From Corynebacterium sp. HMSC04H06 (GTDB taxonomy: Bacteria; Actinomycetota; Actinomycetes; Mycobacteriales; Mycobacteriaceae): a DNA stretch of 64,000 bases. The stretch lies in assembly GCF_001815935.1 (NCBI RefSeq), contig NZ_KV823434.1, positions 1-64,000 of the forward strand, read 5' to 3'. The notes under the pieces were generated by a model. It saw only the letters and a program-made list of their open reading frames with translations, was not told where the DNA came from and did no database searches. Shown here piece by piece: positions 27,124-37,087 of this stretch. Positions within the stretch are counted from its first letter, which is position 1; the number at the start of each line of letters is the position of its first letter. Both the position numbers and the translations under genes were made by a program.

Positions 27124-28380
27124 TTAAAGGCGGGAGGCGTAGTTGGACAGATAGTCCGCGTGGACGACGGCGCGGTGCATCTCCACCGGGAGCTCGTCGG
27201 TGTGGCGGCCCATGATCTCGCGCAGGGTGCTGGAGTCGAAGTTGACCTCGCCGCGGCCGATGACCTTGGACTCCGGGCCGACGATGTCGACGATCTCCCC
27301 GGCGCGGAACTCGCCATCCACGTCGGTGATGCCGACCGCGAGCAGGGAGTTGCCGCCGCGGGTGACGGCCTCCTCCGCGCCGGCGTCCAGGCGCAGGGTT
27401 CCGCCGGAGTCCGCCGAGTACAGCGCCCAGAACTTCCAGGCGGACAGGCGGCGCTCCTCGCGGGTGTGGAAGACCGTACCGACGCGAGAATCCTCCAGGG
27501 CCGGGCCGATGTTATCCGCCGAGGTCAGCAGCACCGGTACCCCGCCGCGGGCGGCCAGGCGCGCGGCCGAAACCTTGGAGGCCATGCCGCCGGTGCCCAC
27601 TTTGCCGCCGTCGCCGGCGGCCACGCCCTTTAGATCCTTGCCGGTGCGGACTTCGTCGACGAACTGGGCGCCCGGCTCCGCCGGGTTGCGGTCGTAGAGC
27701 CCGTCCACGTCAGAGAGCAAGAAGAGCGCGTCCGCCGAGGTCAGGTGCGCAACCAGGGCGGAGAGCCGGTCGTTGTCGCCGAACCGCATCTCGGAGGTGG
27801 CCACGGTGTCGTTTTCGTTGACGATCGGTACGGCACGCAGGTGGCGCAGGCGCTCGATGGTGCGCTGGGCGTTACGGGCGCGGTCGCGCTTGCCGGCATC
27901 GGAAGCCGTCAGTAGGACCTGGCCGACGGTGCGGCCGTAGCGGGCAAAAGACCGCGACCACTCGTAGGCCAGGTGCACCTGGCCTACCGCGGCGGCGGCC
28001 TGCTTGGTGGCCAGGTCCGTGGGCCGCTGGGTCAGCCCCAGCGGCTTCATACCCGCGGCTACGGCGCCGGAGGAGACCACGATGACGTCGGAGAACTCCA
28101 TGCGGGCCTGGATGGCGTCCACGATCCGGTCGATCTTTTCCGGGGCGACGGAGAAATCATCGCCCGTCAGCGAGGAGGAACCGATTTTCACCACCACGCG
28201 CTTGGCTTTGGTGATCTCCTCGCGCAGCTGGGACTCGTGCCCCATCGCCAGGGACTCGTCGGCTTGCGGGGCCGGGTCCGGGAAGGGGGTCTCCGGAGCT
28301 TGATCCGCATACGGCTCCAGCGGCAGGGGCCGGGAAGGCTGGTCGGAAGAAGTACTGTGATTGTCCGATTGCGCAGTCAT
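27124..28380 (-). CDS. proB: Glutamate 5-kinase with N-terminal extension
   Basis: A 418-residue enzyme. The amino-acid kinase domain begins about residue 55 ([16 protein letters not shown]) and includes [20 protein letters not shown] and [22 protein letters not shown]-terminal PUA domain covers about residues 325-400. It phosphorylates glutamate in the first step of proline synthesis. Corynebacterial ProB is usually about 370 residues; here about 45 Pro/Ser/Glu-rich residues precede it. ATG 28380 is supported by a promoter TGCACA-17-TATGAT ending eight bases upstream. A shorter form from ATG 28245 lacks a good ribosome site. Confidence 0.95.
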   Translation of the reverse strand: MTAQSDNHSTSSDQPSRPLPLEPYADQAPETPFPDPAPQADESLAMGHESQLREEITKAKRVVVKIGSSSLTGDDFSVAPEKIDRIVDAIQARMEFSDVIVVSSGAVAAGMKPLGLTQRPTDLATKQAAAAVGQVHLAYEWSRSFARYGRTVGQVLLTASDAGKRDRARNAQRTIERLRHLRAVPIVNENDTVATSEMRFGDNDRLSALVAHLTSADALFLLSDVDGLYDRNPAEPGAQFVDEVRTGKDLKGVAAGDGGKVGTGGMASKVSAARLAARGGVPVLLTSADNIGPALEDSRVGTVFHTREERRLSAWKFWALYSADSGGTLRLDAGAEEAVTRGGNSLLAVGITDVDGEFRAGEIVDIVGPESKVIGRGEVNFDSSTLREIMGRHTDELPVEMHRAVVHADYLSNYASRL

Positions 28381-28388
28381 GCCCACCG

Positions 28389-28417
28389 ATCATACAAACC
28401 TACCGCGCCGGTGTGCA
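28389..28417 (-). promoter_or_regulatory. Probable proB promoter
   Basis: On the minus strand TGCACA, a 17-base spacer and TATGAT (28394 down to 28389) end eight bases before ATG 28380, consistent with leaderless transcription of proB. Confidence 0.5.
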
Positions 28418-28476
28418 GGCCTTACCTACTTTTGGCCCACCTCTCCCCGCGCGGCCGGCGCCGGCAAGGGGGTTGT

Positions 28477-30006
28477 CTAGCCCTGCCAGCGGTCGCGGTT
28501 GGCGCCCTCGCGGGTGACTTCTTCGTCCTGGCCGTAGTCGTATTCGTCGATGAGCCCGCGGCGGGCCTGGGAGGCGCGCTTGCGCTCGGCGGCAGAAACG
28601 CGCGAGGTGCCCTGCAGGCGGGCGTCGTGGCCGCGGCCAGCCAGGGTCGGATCCCCGGCGGTCATCGGCTCCCATTCGAAGGTGATGCCGCCGATGGTCA
28701 CCGGCGCGCCCTCCACGGCGCCGGCCTTGCGCAGCTGGTCTTCCACGCCGGCCTTGGCCAGGCGGTCGGCCAGGTAGCCCACGGCCTCCTCGTTCTCGAA
28801 GTCGGTCTGGGTGATCCAGCGCTCGATCTTGTCGCCCTCGACGATGAAGCCACCCTCGACCTCCGGGTCTTTTTCGACCGTGAACTGGGCGAAGGAACCG
28901 CCGGTGCGGGGGCCGACCGCCTTCGGGCGGATGACCGTGTGATTCGGATCCGCCTTCTGCTTCGGCCGCTCGCGGCGGGCCTTATCCACCGCTTCCATCA
29001 GGGCGTATTTCAGCGGCTCCAGGCCCTTGCGGGCCACCGCGGAGATAATAAAGACCGGCCAGCCGAACTGCTTTTCCAGATCCTCCTTGACGAATTCCGC
29101 CAGCTCGGCTGCCTCCGGGACGTCGGCCTTGTTGAGGACGATAAGCCGAGGGCGGTCGCGCAAATCGCCCAGGCCGGTGTCCTCGTCCAGCACGGATTTG
29201 TATTGGGACAGCTCGTTTTCCAGCGCCTCGATGTCAGAGACCGGATCGCGGCCCGGCTCGATACTGGCGGTATCCACGATGTGGACCAGCACTGCGGTGC
29301 GCTCGATGTGACGCAAAAAGTCCAGGCCCAAGCCCTTGCCCTGAGACGCCCCCGGGATGAGCCCCGGCACGTCCGCGATGGTGAAGGAGGAATCCCCCAT
29401 GTCCACCACGCCGAGGTTGGGCTGCAGGGTAGTAAACGGGTAGTCACCGATCTTCGGCTTGGCCGCCGAAAGCACCGAAATCAGCGAGGACTTCCCGGCC
29501 GAGGGGAAGCCGACCAGCCCGACATCGGCCATCGACTTAAGCTCCAGAACCAGGTCGTGCGCCTGCCCCGGCTCGCCCTGCAGGGCAAAGCCCGGGGCCT
29601 TGCGCTGGGCCGTAGCCAGCGCTGCGTTGCCCAGGCCGCCGTAGCCGCCTTCGGCCGCGATGAAACGCGTACCCGGGACCGTCAGGTCGGCCAGCACGCG
29701 GCCCTTGGTGTCCTGGACGACCGTGCCGGCGGGCACCTCCAGCACCAGGTCCTTGCCGCGGGCACCGTTGCGGTTGTCGCCCGCTCCGTTGCCGCCGCGC
29801 TCGGCCTTGATGTGCGGGCGATAGTGGAAGTCCATCAGCGTGTGGATCTGGTTGGAAACCTCCAGGACGATGTCCCCGCCGTGTCCGCCGTTGCCGCCGT
29901 CCGGGCCGCCGAGGGGCTTGAATTTTTCGCGGTGGACGGACACGCAGCCGTGCCCGCCGTCGCCTGCCTGCAAGTGCAAAACGACGCGGTCAACAAATCG
30001 GGCCAT
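28477..30006 (-). CDS. obg: Obg GTPase (ribosome assembly / stress)
   Basis: A 509-residue Obg. The N-terminal glycine-rich Obg fold (1-160) starts [20 protein letters not shown]. The G domain has [31 protein letters not shown] and LNKADVPEA, and the OCT domain lies around residues 355-435. A Lys/Arg-rich tail of about 60 residues follows, typical of actinobacterial Obg. Obg binds 50S subunits and responds to (p)ppGpp. GTGAGG lies five bases before ATG 30006. In related genomes obg directly follows rplU-rpmA, but here the pilus island separates them. Confidence 0.97.
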   Translation of the reverse strand: MARFVDRVVLHLQAGDGGHGCVSVHREKFKPLGGPDGGNGGHGGDIVLEVSNQIHTLMDFHYRPHIKAERGGNGAGDNRNGARGKDLVLEVPAGTVVQDTKGRVLADLTVPGTRFIAAEGGYGGLGNAALATAQRKAPGFALQGEPGQAHDLVLELKSMADVGLVGFPSAGKSSLISVLSAAKPKIGDYPFTTLQPNLGVVDMGDSSFTIADVPGLIPGASQGKGLGLDFLRHIERTAVLVHIVDTASIEPGRDPVSDIEALENELSQYKSVLDEDTGLGDLRDRPRLIVLNKADVPEAAELAEFVKEDLEKQFGWPVFIISAVARKGLEPLKYALMEAVDKARRERPKQKADPNHTVIRPKAVGPRTGGSFAQFTVEKDPEVEGGFIVEGDKIERWITQTDFENEEAVGYLADRLAKAGVEDQLRKAGAVEGAPVTIGGITFEWEPMTAGDPTLAGRGHDARLQGTSRVSAAERKRASQARRGLIDEYDYGQDEEVTREGANRDRWQG

Positions 30007-30077
30007 GGTGCCTCACCTACAATTCCCCACGTTAAGAACAGATTTTCACTTAAACAGGGAGTCTACCAGCCCGGTGC

Positions 30078-31085
30078 CTAGGGCCCGGAATGCTCACCTG
30101 CTACGCCGTAGGCACCATCGCCGGTCCTCGTCTCCGTTTGGTCGGCCTGCTGCCGACGGCGACGCCGGCGGCGCCACTCCTTGACGGCCACGATGATTAA
30201 GACGATCGCGATGATGGCCAGAGCGGCGAGCATCCACCAGCTAAACGACGGCTTCCACGAATAGTCCCCGTCGGTTCCGAGATCCACGCGCTCGGCCTCG
30301 ACCAGCAGGCGGTCCGAGTTAATCCCGTACGGGGTGCAGGTGACCAGGGTGAGCTTGTCCTTGCCCTCCTCGTAGGTCACCGCCTGCCAGTAGTCCGGCT
30401 TGACCACCTTGCGGCCGGTCACCCGGTAATGAAGCTTCTCCCCCATCACCTCGACGGTGGCGATCTCGCCGTCCTTGAGCGTGGGCAGTCGGTCGAACAT
30501 GGAGGCGTCCACCATGCCGGTGTGGGCGGTGATGACCGCGTTGGTGCCGGCCCCGCCCACGGGCAGGTCGCTGCCGAACATGTGGCCCGCACCCTCGTAA
30601 AGCACGTCCGACTGGGTGCCGTGGTAGACCGGCAGGTCCACGTCGATGGCCGCGATGGTGATGCGCCCCATCATACCGTTGGTCTCCGGGGCATTCAGCG
30701 TCGACAGGTACTCCTGCCAACCGGGGGATTCGTCCCCCGACGGCAGCGCGTGGTGGCCCTGCTGCGCCAGCCGGGCATTGTAGTCACGCGCTTCCGCCAG
30801 GTACTGCTGCGCCTTGTTCGGCGGATCGATCTTTTCCACTGAGCCGCTGTAGTCCTGGGCCTGCTTCTGGATCCGGTAGTCGTTATAAAGGGTCGCTACC
30901 ACCGGATAGGACAAGATGAGGATACCAACGAGGATCCAGGCCAGGGAGCGCCAACGGCGGACGCGGCTAGGCCGGCCGGCGCGGCCGCCGTAACCACTGC
31001 GACCACAACGGCCGTGCCGCGCGGACCGGTCCGGGCTTGCCGCGGTGGCGCCGGCACCCGTGTCAGGATTCGTTAGGTCCGCGAT
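30078..31085 (-). CDS. Class C pilus sortase, no canonical start codon
   Basis: The core (to 30914) is a class C sortase: catalytic His in TAHTGMVDASMF, Cys in LTLVTCTPYGIN, Arg in SDRLLVEAER, and a C-terminal membrane helix plus basic tail. The frame continues upstream of the first usual start (TTG 30914) through an obvious membrane helix (SLAWILVGILIL) and a basic cytoplasmic segment to a stop inside the adhesin gene. This stretch holds no ATG, GTG or TTG. I place the start at ATC 31085, directly behind the GGAGGAG in the adhesin 3' end (335 residues). An ATC start, a sequencing error or recoding are all possible. Unlike its sister sortase it lacks a DPW lid. Confidence 0.75.
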   Translation of the reverse strand: MADLTNPDTGAGATAASPDRSARHGRCGRSGYGGRAGRPSRVRRWRSLAWILVGILILSYPVVATLYNDYRIQKQAQDYSGSVEKIDPPNKAQQYLAEARDYNARLAQQGHHALPSGDESPGWQEYLSTLNAPETNGMMGRITIAAIDVDLPVYHGTQSDVLYEGAGHMFGSDLPVGGAGTNAVITAHTGMVDASMFDRLPTLKDGEIATVEVMGEKLHYRVTGRKVVKPDYWQAVTYEEGKDKLTLVTCTPYGINSDRLLVEAERVDLGTDGDYSWKPSFSWWMLAALAIIAIVLIIVAVKEWRRRRRRRQQADQTETRTGDGAYGVAGEHSGP

Positions 31086-34000
31086 GTCTCCTCCACTCCT
31101 CGGTTAGCATCAACCTCAATATCGTCATCTTCCCGGTTGCGCAGATAGCGAATCAAACCGGTTGCCAAGATGAGCAAGCCCAGCAGAAGGAACAAGACCA
31201 AGGTCTGACGACCTGTCTCGGGAAGGAGCCACGCCACGGACTCCTTCAAGCGCAACGCTCCGTAAGAGTCAGAATCCGACACCTGAGAACCACCCGCCTT
31301 CGCGGTGACCAGTACCGTTCCATCAGGATCCTTCGGGTAAGAATAGTTCTCATCCCGCGGGCTATCAATGACTACATCAAAGGCGCAGGTCGTTTCTTCC
31401 TCAGCCTGAAGTACGTCAACCGCACACAATTCGGGCGGGACAGTGCCGTCCTCATCGAGGGTGAACTGTGTCCCATCGTCAGCCCTCACGGTCTTACCTG
31501 CCAAACCAGGCTCCTTGATACTGAACGAATCCAGCGGCAAAACACCTGTGTTAGCGATGTCGTAATTAAAGCGCATTACATCAGCTTCATGCCGCAAGAG
31601 CGCCAAATCAGCTACCGCGCCCGTCACCGTGCTGAGTGGAGTTCCATCGATACGCTTAGTCACCGCCACACCTGGGACATCATTAATACCGGTCAGGCTC
31701 CACGACTGACCCGCGCTGCGTAAGTCACTAGCCTGGGCAACCGGCAAAATATCGAACTCCCACTCCCGGACATAGCTCATTCCTTGCCCGTCAGGGAGTT
31801 CGTTGTCAGTGCTGACGGTGACCGCGTTGGCAATCCGATCTCCCGTGTCCCCGAGGCGAATAACCGAGTTCACGCCATCCACTCCGTTGTCAGTCTCCGA
31901 AATTGCGCAGGTGCGGTCGATTTCCAGATCCTGGATCGTGTACGACTCTCCTGCCCGCAGACTGAACTCTTGGGAATTACAGGTATCTCGGAAACTAAAC
32001 ACTGCGTCCTCTCCGGCCGCGCCGTTAGCTTCCTTCGTAAACTCGACGTCAACGCGGGCGCGCGGGTGCATTGCTTCACCAGCCACCGTCATGACAGCTT
32101 CGCCGCTGGCCGATCTGGCATCTTCGGCCACCGAGAACTCATACGCATAGTTCTTCATCTCCGCAGTGACCTCATCAGGGGACAAACCGCTGAGCCTGCT
32201 GGAGGGGTTACTCTCATCGGCGCGCGCACCGATCCAACGGCCAAACTGCATGAACGGAGTACGCTGCCCCTGCGTGACCTCCAGCTCAGGCCGCGCCTGC
32301 AAGGCTGCCGAATTGGCAGCACTAATCTCACACGTGCTACCCGCCGGCAGATCGATGCGTTTGCGCCCTGAGTTCGGGACCGCGCTTGCCGAAACCGAGT
32401 CCACCGCGTTCGTTTCCTGCTTACTGAAATCTACTGTCCGGGTGGTTTGCGCCGGATCATCACAGGTTAGCTGGTAAGTATATTCTTTATCCCCCAGCCC
32501 CTCGAGGTAGCCCGTGTGAATGGCCACGACGTCTACCGGAACCATACGCCGCTCGTATTTATTCACGAAGGAGAACTCAACCGGGTTATCGGCGTTGCCT
32601 TCAACACGCTGTCGGACGACCTCGGGCTCCGCGGTGTGCTCGAGCTCCGCCGGAGTGCCCTCAACGCGTGCCTCGCGGAAGGTACACCACGCACCCGCCG
32701 GCACGTTCGTCACTTCCGACTCATAGGTGCGGGTGTGCGTGCCGTCGCCGTTGTCCTGACTGTCAGAGAAGTCGGCCAGCGAAAGCGTATCCTTCAGGCG
32801 ATCATCACCCTGCCCAATGCTGGAGTACGCGTAGCCCACACCCTTGCACTGGTACTGGAAACCAAAAGTGGGCTGGTTCTGCTCCAACAGGTCGAAGCCT
32901 GCCTTCGTTGCCGTAATTTTCTTGGTCATCTTAAGCGGCGAATCAACGAAGGAATAGTAGTTGGTCAGGTTGATGATGGTTCCCGGGGTCTCACCAGAAT
33001 TATCCTCCACGTCGAAGTATTGCGAGGTAGTCTCGCCGTCCTCCAAATCGGTATCCGTGAAGGTGCTGCCGTCGTTGCGATCCACCAACCAATCCACCTT
33101 GTGGGGCTGCAGATGGGTCTCCAACGGGGCGTCGGTCTCATCGGTCCCCGTCAAATACAGCTTCCCGAACCGGTCGCCGGTGATCTGGCAGTCCGCCCCC
33201 ACTGGCACGCCACGGAACGTCGTCGTTCCTGGGCCTTGGATCTCCGAGATAAACGTGTCCAGCAATTCGCCGTCCGCGTCATCACCCGTTTCCGGATCAC
33301 GGCATTCCATGACGAATTCGTGAGTATGGAAAGCGTCTCGGCCACCTGCCGCGCCGATGATATCGAAAGGTGCGTTGGCGATCTTGTTCAACTGGACGTC
33401 TGCTACCCGACGGGTATAGGTATTGGTGAATTCGACAGGTGTCCTCTCCTCGTTCACCGTGAAAGCGACAGCCCGTTCTTTCGTGATTCCACCGGCAGAT
33501 GCTTCTTGGTCCACGTCGATGCCTTCGGCTGTCGTTGTCTCCCCCTCTGTCGCCGTACATTTCGACCCGAGGGGAACCCCACCAAAGACCCATGGCTCAC
33601 CTACGGAACTTACCTTGCCTGAGAAGGTCTGCCCCGCCGTACCAGTCGGCAAGGTACACAGCACCTGCACGTCGAATTGACGGTTGCGCTTGACGTCCTT
33701 GCGTGCCTCCGAGATGAGGTGCGCGGTGGCAGGGTCAAAGGCCACTGTCTTGGTAACGTTCATCTCCGTATTCACAAAACTGTAGCCATGCTCGACGGTC
33801 ACCACGGAGTTAGCCCCCACTGTGAAAGAAGAGTCATCGATCTGGGCTCCGTCGTCGAATGAATCCAGCGTTGCTAGCCCGGTGCCAGGATCAATAGACC
33901 GCACTCGGCTGTCACGATCGATCCTATAGTCTTCAGAATCCTGATTCTGCCGGGTCAAGTCGTCTCGGCTGGTCTCTCGCAGCACGCATGTACTTCCCTC

Positions 34001-37000
34001 AGGTACCGACGACGCTGGGATTATGTGAGTAGGGCTCTCCTCGCTGAGCGTGAACCGGGATTCCTCAGCGGATAGCGGCAACTCTAGGCCATCATTTGTG
34101 CACTGAAGCTCATAATCAACCGGTTGAGAAAGCTCCGCGATCCCTACCGTGGTCTGCGACACGGTAACGCCCTCTCCGGCAGCGTCGAAGGTGTTAGTAA
34201 CTTCAATGTCCTCTTGATCTGCGTCGATGTCGTGGGAGATGGTGGCAGCATCCGTGCTCCACAAAACTCCCGAGGCGGACAACTCCGGCTGGTGTTCGCT
34301 AAAGGTACAGGTGTTCCCATAGGGCACACCGAGGTAACCATCCTGATCATTGACCAAGGAATCCAAGGTATCATCGCCGGTGCTGGCCTTAAGCAGGGAG
34401 GATTGCCCTGCTCCTAGGTTTGCGGAGCCAGTGAGCTGCACGTCACGAATAGTGCCATCCGGCATCTCCACTGAGCGCGAACCGCACTTAAAAGCCAGCT
34501 CATAGGTATCCGGTAGCCCAGAGCGAATTCCGTTGTCCTCCACCAGTTTCGTGAGGTTTACCTGCCCCAATTTGTTGACGTAATGGTTCACCACAACCAC
34601 ACGGTTTTGCCGATCGTCCTTCGACGAGGAGACTGTCAGTACCGGTGTTGTTTTAGCGGCTTCGTTAGATAACTCGGTCACCTCGTCGTTGGGATCTCCA
34701 GACCGAACCACAGTCTTATCCAGGTCGACTTTAGCGTCGCTTGGGGTATTTGCCTCCCAGACTCGGCACTCCGATCCTACTCGCACCCCAGAAATCTTGG
34801 CAGTTTCTTGATCACTAGTGCGGATGTTCAACGAGCCCGTGTTGGTCGCGGTCGGATCATCGCGCCACGTGCACCGGTATTCCACCGGGAAGCTCTCGTT
34901 GGTTACCAAACCAGCTGCTGGTCCCGTGACCTGCTTAATAACGGCGACATCGCGGGTCTGGAAGGAATACCGGGCTTCGATCTGCGCAGTAGCCGTCGTG
35001 GGTGTTTCTCCGTCAGAATAATCCGGCAGCTTAATCGGATAGCTTCCGTCGCCACGGGCTTCGACCTCGGTGCCATCCACGTCAACCGTGCGCCCGTCGA
35101 ACTTGATTTGTTTGCTTTCTTCAGAGCTCAGTCCGCTCAAGGGAGTCAGCAAGCACTCGCGCTCGACAGGCACCCCTGCGAACGTGGCGCTTCCATCGAG
35201 TCCGTCTCCGGTTCCGGTGGCAGGAAGGTCAACGATTTGTGAATAGGGCGTGCCCTCGCAACGTAGCTGGAACCGGTAGTTACGGTTTCCTCCAAATAAA
35301 TCCACGGGCTCGCCCGCTATGTGTTTATTGATTTTCAGCGTTCCCTCGCGGTACGTGAAATTGTTGGTGGCAGTCACAGAATTACCGCCTGCACCCAACG
35401 TCACGACTGTTTCTGGCAGAGCGCCACCAGTGGATTTACCATTGTTCCATGACAAGGTGAGTTCCGTGCCGGGGGCAGTTGGACTGGTACCGTCGGGGAA
35501 TTCTTCCTTTACCGTGCAGGTGGCTCCCTGCGGCAGTCCTTCCACGGTGTAGGACTGACCGTTCGCAACAGTGTTCTTTCCAGCTAATTGAACACTCGGG
35601 TATGCGTCAGCGTAGCCAGCCGGTGCGGTGCAGTTGTGGGATAAGGTAAAACGCGCATTCAACTGCTCGGAGAACTCCGCTGCGGTCCCCTCCACTTTCT
35701 TGTCGATGGTCAGCGGAGTCGTTGCGAAGCGGGGCTGCCAGTCCACCGCACAGCTGACTGGCTCAGAATACGGGTTGTCCATCAGCAGCTCGCTGTATCC
35801 GCCCGCCGAGTCATTGTTCAAAGTAAAACCGCTAGGTACCTTTCCTTCGGTAATGGTGAACCGATTGCTAGTGGTCTGACACGTCCACGTTGGTATGTAG
35901 CGAGCTAGCGCACGTTGGGCACCCGCGCCGCTGGCGGTCGATTTAAAGACCATCCGGTCAGCCGCCCGCGAACCATTGCGATCCGTTGGTTGGGGATCAG
36001 CCGGGGCCATATTCCGGATAACCTGCGTGCGCACACCAGCGCCCTGCCACGGTACTGTAGTGTCTTGCCCGTTGTAACGGGTGGCCATCGAAAAGTCGAA
36101 TTTCGTAGACTCACCGGTGATCTGTTTTTCATCGGTGGTGTTAGAGGAGACACCACCCCCCATCTGTGCAAAGCTCAGGGCAAGGGCAAAGCCTTGGTAG
36201 CGGCGCTCAGAAAAACTGGAGATCTCCAGCGTTCCTGGGCTGTCGCTACCTGCCAGATAGCCTCCGCCACGGCCAGGCGTCGTGATGCCTCCATTTTCAA
36301 TGCAAGCAAAATCTTTTTCTTTCCGATCGCCTTGCGCCCAGTAGTATTCCGTGGCTCCCGGCCCGAAAATGTTACTCCGCTCCGTGTCCTTAGCACAGGC
36401 TGGGATGAAGTTTATCCCATCTGACGAGGAGTTACTCGGCGTAAGCCGAGTGTAGGGTTCCACGGTTTTACCCTTTAGGGGCGCATCCACCCACAGGGAC
36501 TCAGCGTAAATCTGGGGTGTTGTCGACTCACCCTCCGCATACACAATGCGGTAATTAGGAACAACCGCACCTGTAGCTTTGTCTCGCACTGTAATGTCGG
36601 TGAGACGGTACCTAAACTGGTTTCTTGGCGCACCACCGCCCATTGTGTGCCGCAAAATTGGTTTGGTCGAATCATTCGCATAAGGAGTGAAGGCATAGTT
36701 GCCGAAGACGCTCTCGGCTAGCCCGTCGCGGAAAATGGCAGCCTGCCCTTCACGCCCGTTGACGAGGGACGCATTAAACGTCAACGTATAGCGGCCGAGG
36801 TCGCGGGTAAAAGCCTTTGGAGTGCTGGTGAGATTTTCAAAACCCTGCAGATCAATCCAGCACAATTGTCCCGCGTAGGGTTTAGCCGCAGCTAAGCCCG
36901 GCTGCCTAAGGCCGCACTGACCAAATTGGGTGCCATCTGTTGTCCAGTTTCGGTCAGTTTGCGCTTGGGCAGAAGGTACCGTCTGTTCTTCCCATGGCGT

Positions 37001-37087
37001 TCCAGGAACGGCCATGAGCGCTGCCAAGACCACGACAGACATGACTGCCGCGGAAATACGTTGCAAGTAACTAGGCGATTTCTTCAT
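31073..37087 (-). CDS. Giant LPETG surface adhesin, probable pilus tip protein
   Basis: A 2004-residue wall-anchored protein with a Sec signal (1-42), an N-terminal head domain (about 43-455) and ten repeated modules of about 130 residues from residue 457 (LTIDKKVEGT; next copies near 583 and 713). Each module has a cysteine in an xFxxxC strand and a second in GxxCxxxE. A different module precedes LPETG (1955-1959), a membrane helix and a charged tail. The repeats resemble DUF5979/SpaA-like pilin modules. By position, size and sorting signal it is the likely tip adhesin (SpaC/SpaF-like). Its start overlaps the minor pilin stop (TAATG). It is noticeably less GC-rich than the flanking housekeeping genes. 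Confidence 0.88.
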   Translation of the reverse strand: MKKSPSYLQRISAAVMSVVVLAALMAVPGTPWEEQTVPSAQAQTDRNWTTDGTQFGQCGLRQPGLAAAKPYAGQLCWIDLQGFENLTSTPKAFTRDLGRYTLTFNASLVNGREGQAAIFRDGLAESVFGNYAFTPYANDSTKPILRHTMGGGAPRNQFRYRLTDITVRDKATGAVVPNYRIVYAEGESTTPQIYAESLWVDAPLKGKTVEPYTRLTPSNSSSDGINFIPACAKDTERSNIFGPGATEYYWAQGDRKEKDFACIENGGITTPGRGGGYLAGSDSPGTLEISSFSERRYQGFALALSFAQMGGGVSSNTTDEKQITGESTKFDFSMATRYNGQDTTVPWQGAGVRTQVIRNMAPADPQPTDRNGSRAADRMVFKSTASGAGAQRALARYIPTWTCQTTSNRFTITEGKVPSGFTLNNDSAGGYSELLMDNPYSEPVSCAVDWQPRFATTPLTIDKKVEGTAAEFSEQLNARFTLSHNCTAPAGYADAYPSVQLAGKNTVANGQSYTVEGLPQGATCTVKEEFPDGTSPTAPGTELTLSWNNGKSTGGALPETVVTLGAGGNSVTATNNFTYREGTLKINKHIAGEPVDLFGGNRNYRFQLRCEGTPYSQIVDLPATGTGDGLDGSATFAGVPVERECLLTPLSGLSSEESKQIKFDGRTVDVDGTEVEARGDGSYPIKLPDYSDGETPTTATAQIEARYSFQTRDVAVIKQVTGPAAGLVTNESFPVEYRCTWRDDPTATNTGSLNIRTSDQETAKISGVRVGSECRVWEANTPSDAKVDLDKTVVRSGDPNDEVTELSNEAAKTTPVLTVSSSKDDRQNRVVVVNHYVNKLGQVNLTKLVEDNGIRSGLPDTYELAFKCGSRSVEMPDGTIRDVQLTGSANLGAGQSSLLKASTGDDTLDSLVNDQDGYLGVPYGNTCTFSEHQPELSASGVLWSTDAATISHDIDADQEDIEVTNTFDAAGEGVTVSQTTVGIAELSQPVDYELQCTNDGLELPLSAEESRFTLSEESPTHIIPASSVPEGSTCVLRETSRDDLTRQNQDSEDYRIDRDSRVRSIDPGTGLATLDSFDDGAQIDDSSFTVGANSVVTVEHGYSFVNTEMNVTKTVAFDPATAHLISEARKDVKRNRQFDVQVLCTLPTGTAGQTFSGKVSSVGEPWVFGGVPLGSKCTATEGETTTAEGIDVDQEASAGGITKERAVAFTVNEERTPVEFTNTYTRRVADVQLNKIANAPFDIIGAAGGRDAFHTHEFVMECRDPETGDDADGELLDTFISEIQGPGTTTFRGVPVGADCQITGDRFGKLYLTGTDETDAPLETHLQPHKVDWLVDRNDGSTFTDTDLEDGETTSQYFDVEDNSGETPGTIINLTNYYSFVDSPLKMTKKITATKAGFDLLEQNQPTFGFQYQCKGVGYAYSSIGQGDDRLKDTLSLADFSDSQDNGDGTHTRTYESEVTNVPAGAWCTFREARVEGTPAELEHTAEPEVVRQRVEGNADNPVEFSFVNKYERRMVPVDVVAIHTGYLEGLGDKEYTYQLTCDDPAQTTRTVDFSKQETNAVDSVSASAVPNSGRKRIDLPAGSTCEISAANSAALQARPELEVTQGQRTPFMQFGRWIGARADESNPSSRLSGLSPDEVTAEMKNYAYEFSVAEDARSASGEAVMTVAGEAMHPRARVDVEFTKEANGAAGEDAVFSFRDTCNSQEFSLRAGESYTIQDLEIDRTCAISETDNGVDGVNSVIRLGDTGDRIANAVTVSTDNELPDGQGMSYVREWEFDILPVAQASDLRSAGQSWSLTGINDVPGVAVTKRIDGTPLSTVTGAVADLALLRHEADVMRFNYDIANTGVLPLDSFSIKEPGLAGKTVRADDGTQFTLDEDGTVPPELCAVDVLQAEEETTCAFDVVIDSPRDENYSYPKDPDGTVLVTAKAGGSQVSDSDSYGALRLKESVAWLLPETGRQTLVLFLLLGLLILATGLIRYLRNREDDDIEVDANRGVEETSRT

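Noticed and set aside
34000..37087. Internal LPETV (residues 557-561) in the giant adhesin as a second sorting signal
   Set aside because: It lies in a repeat module, lacks the Gly of LPxTG and is not followed by a membrane helix; the real signal is LPETG at 1955-1959.
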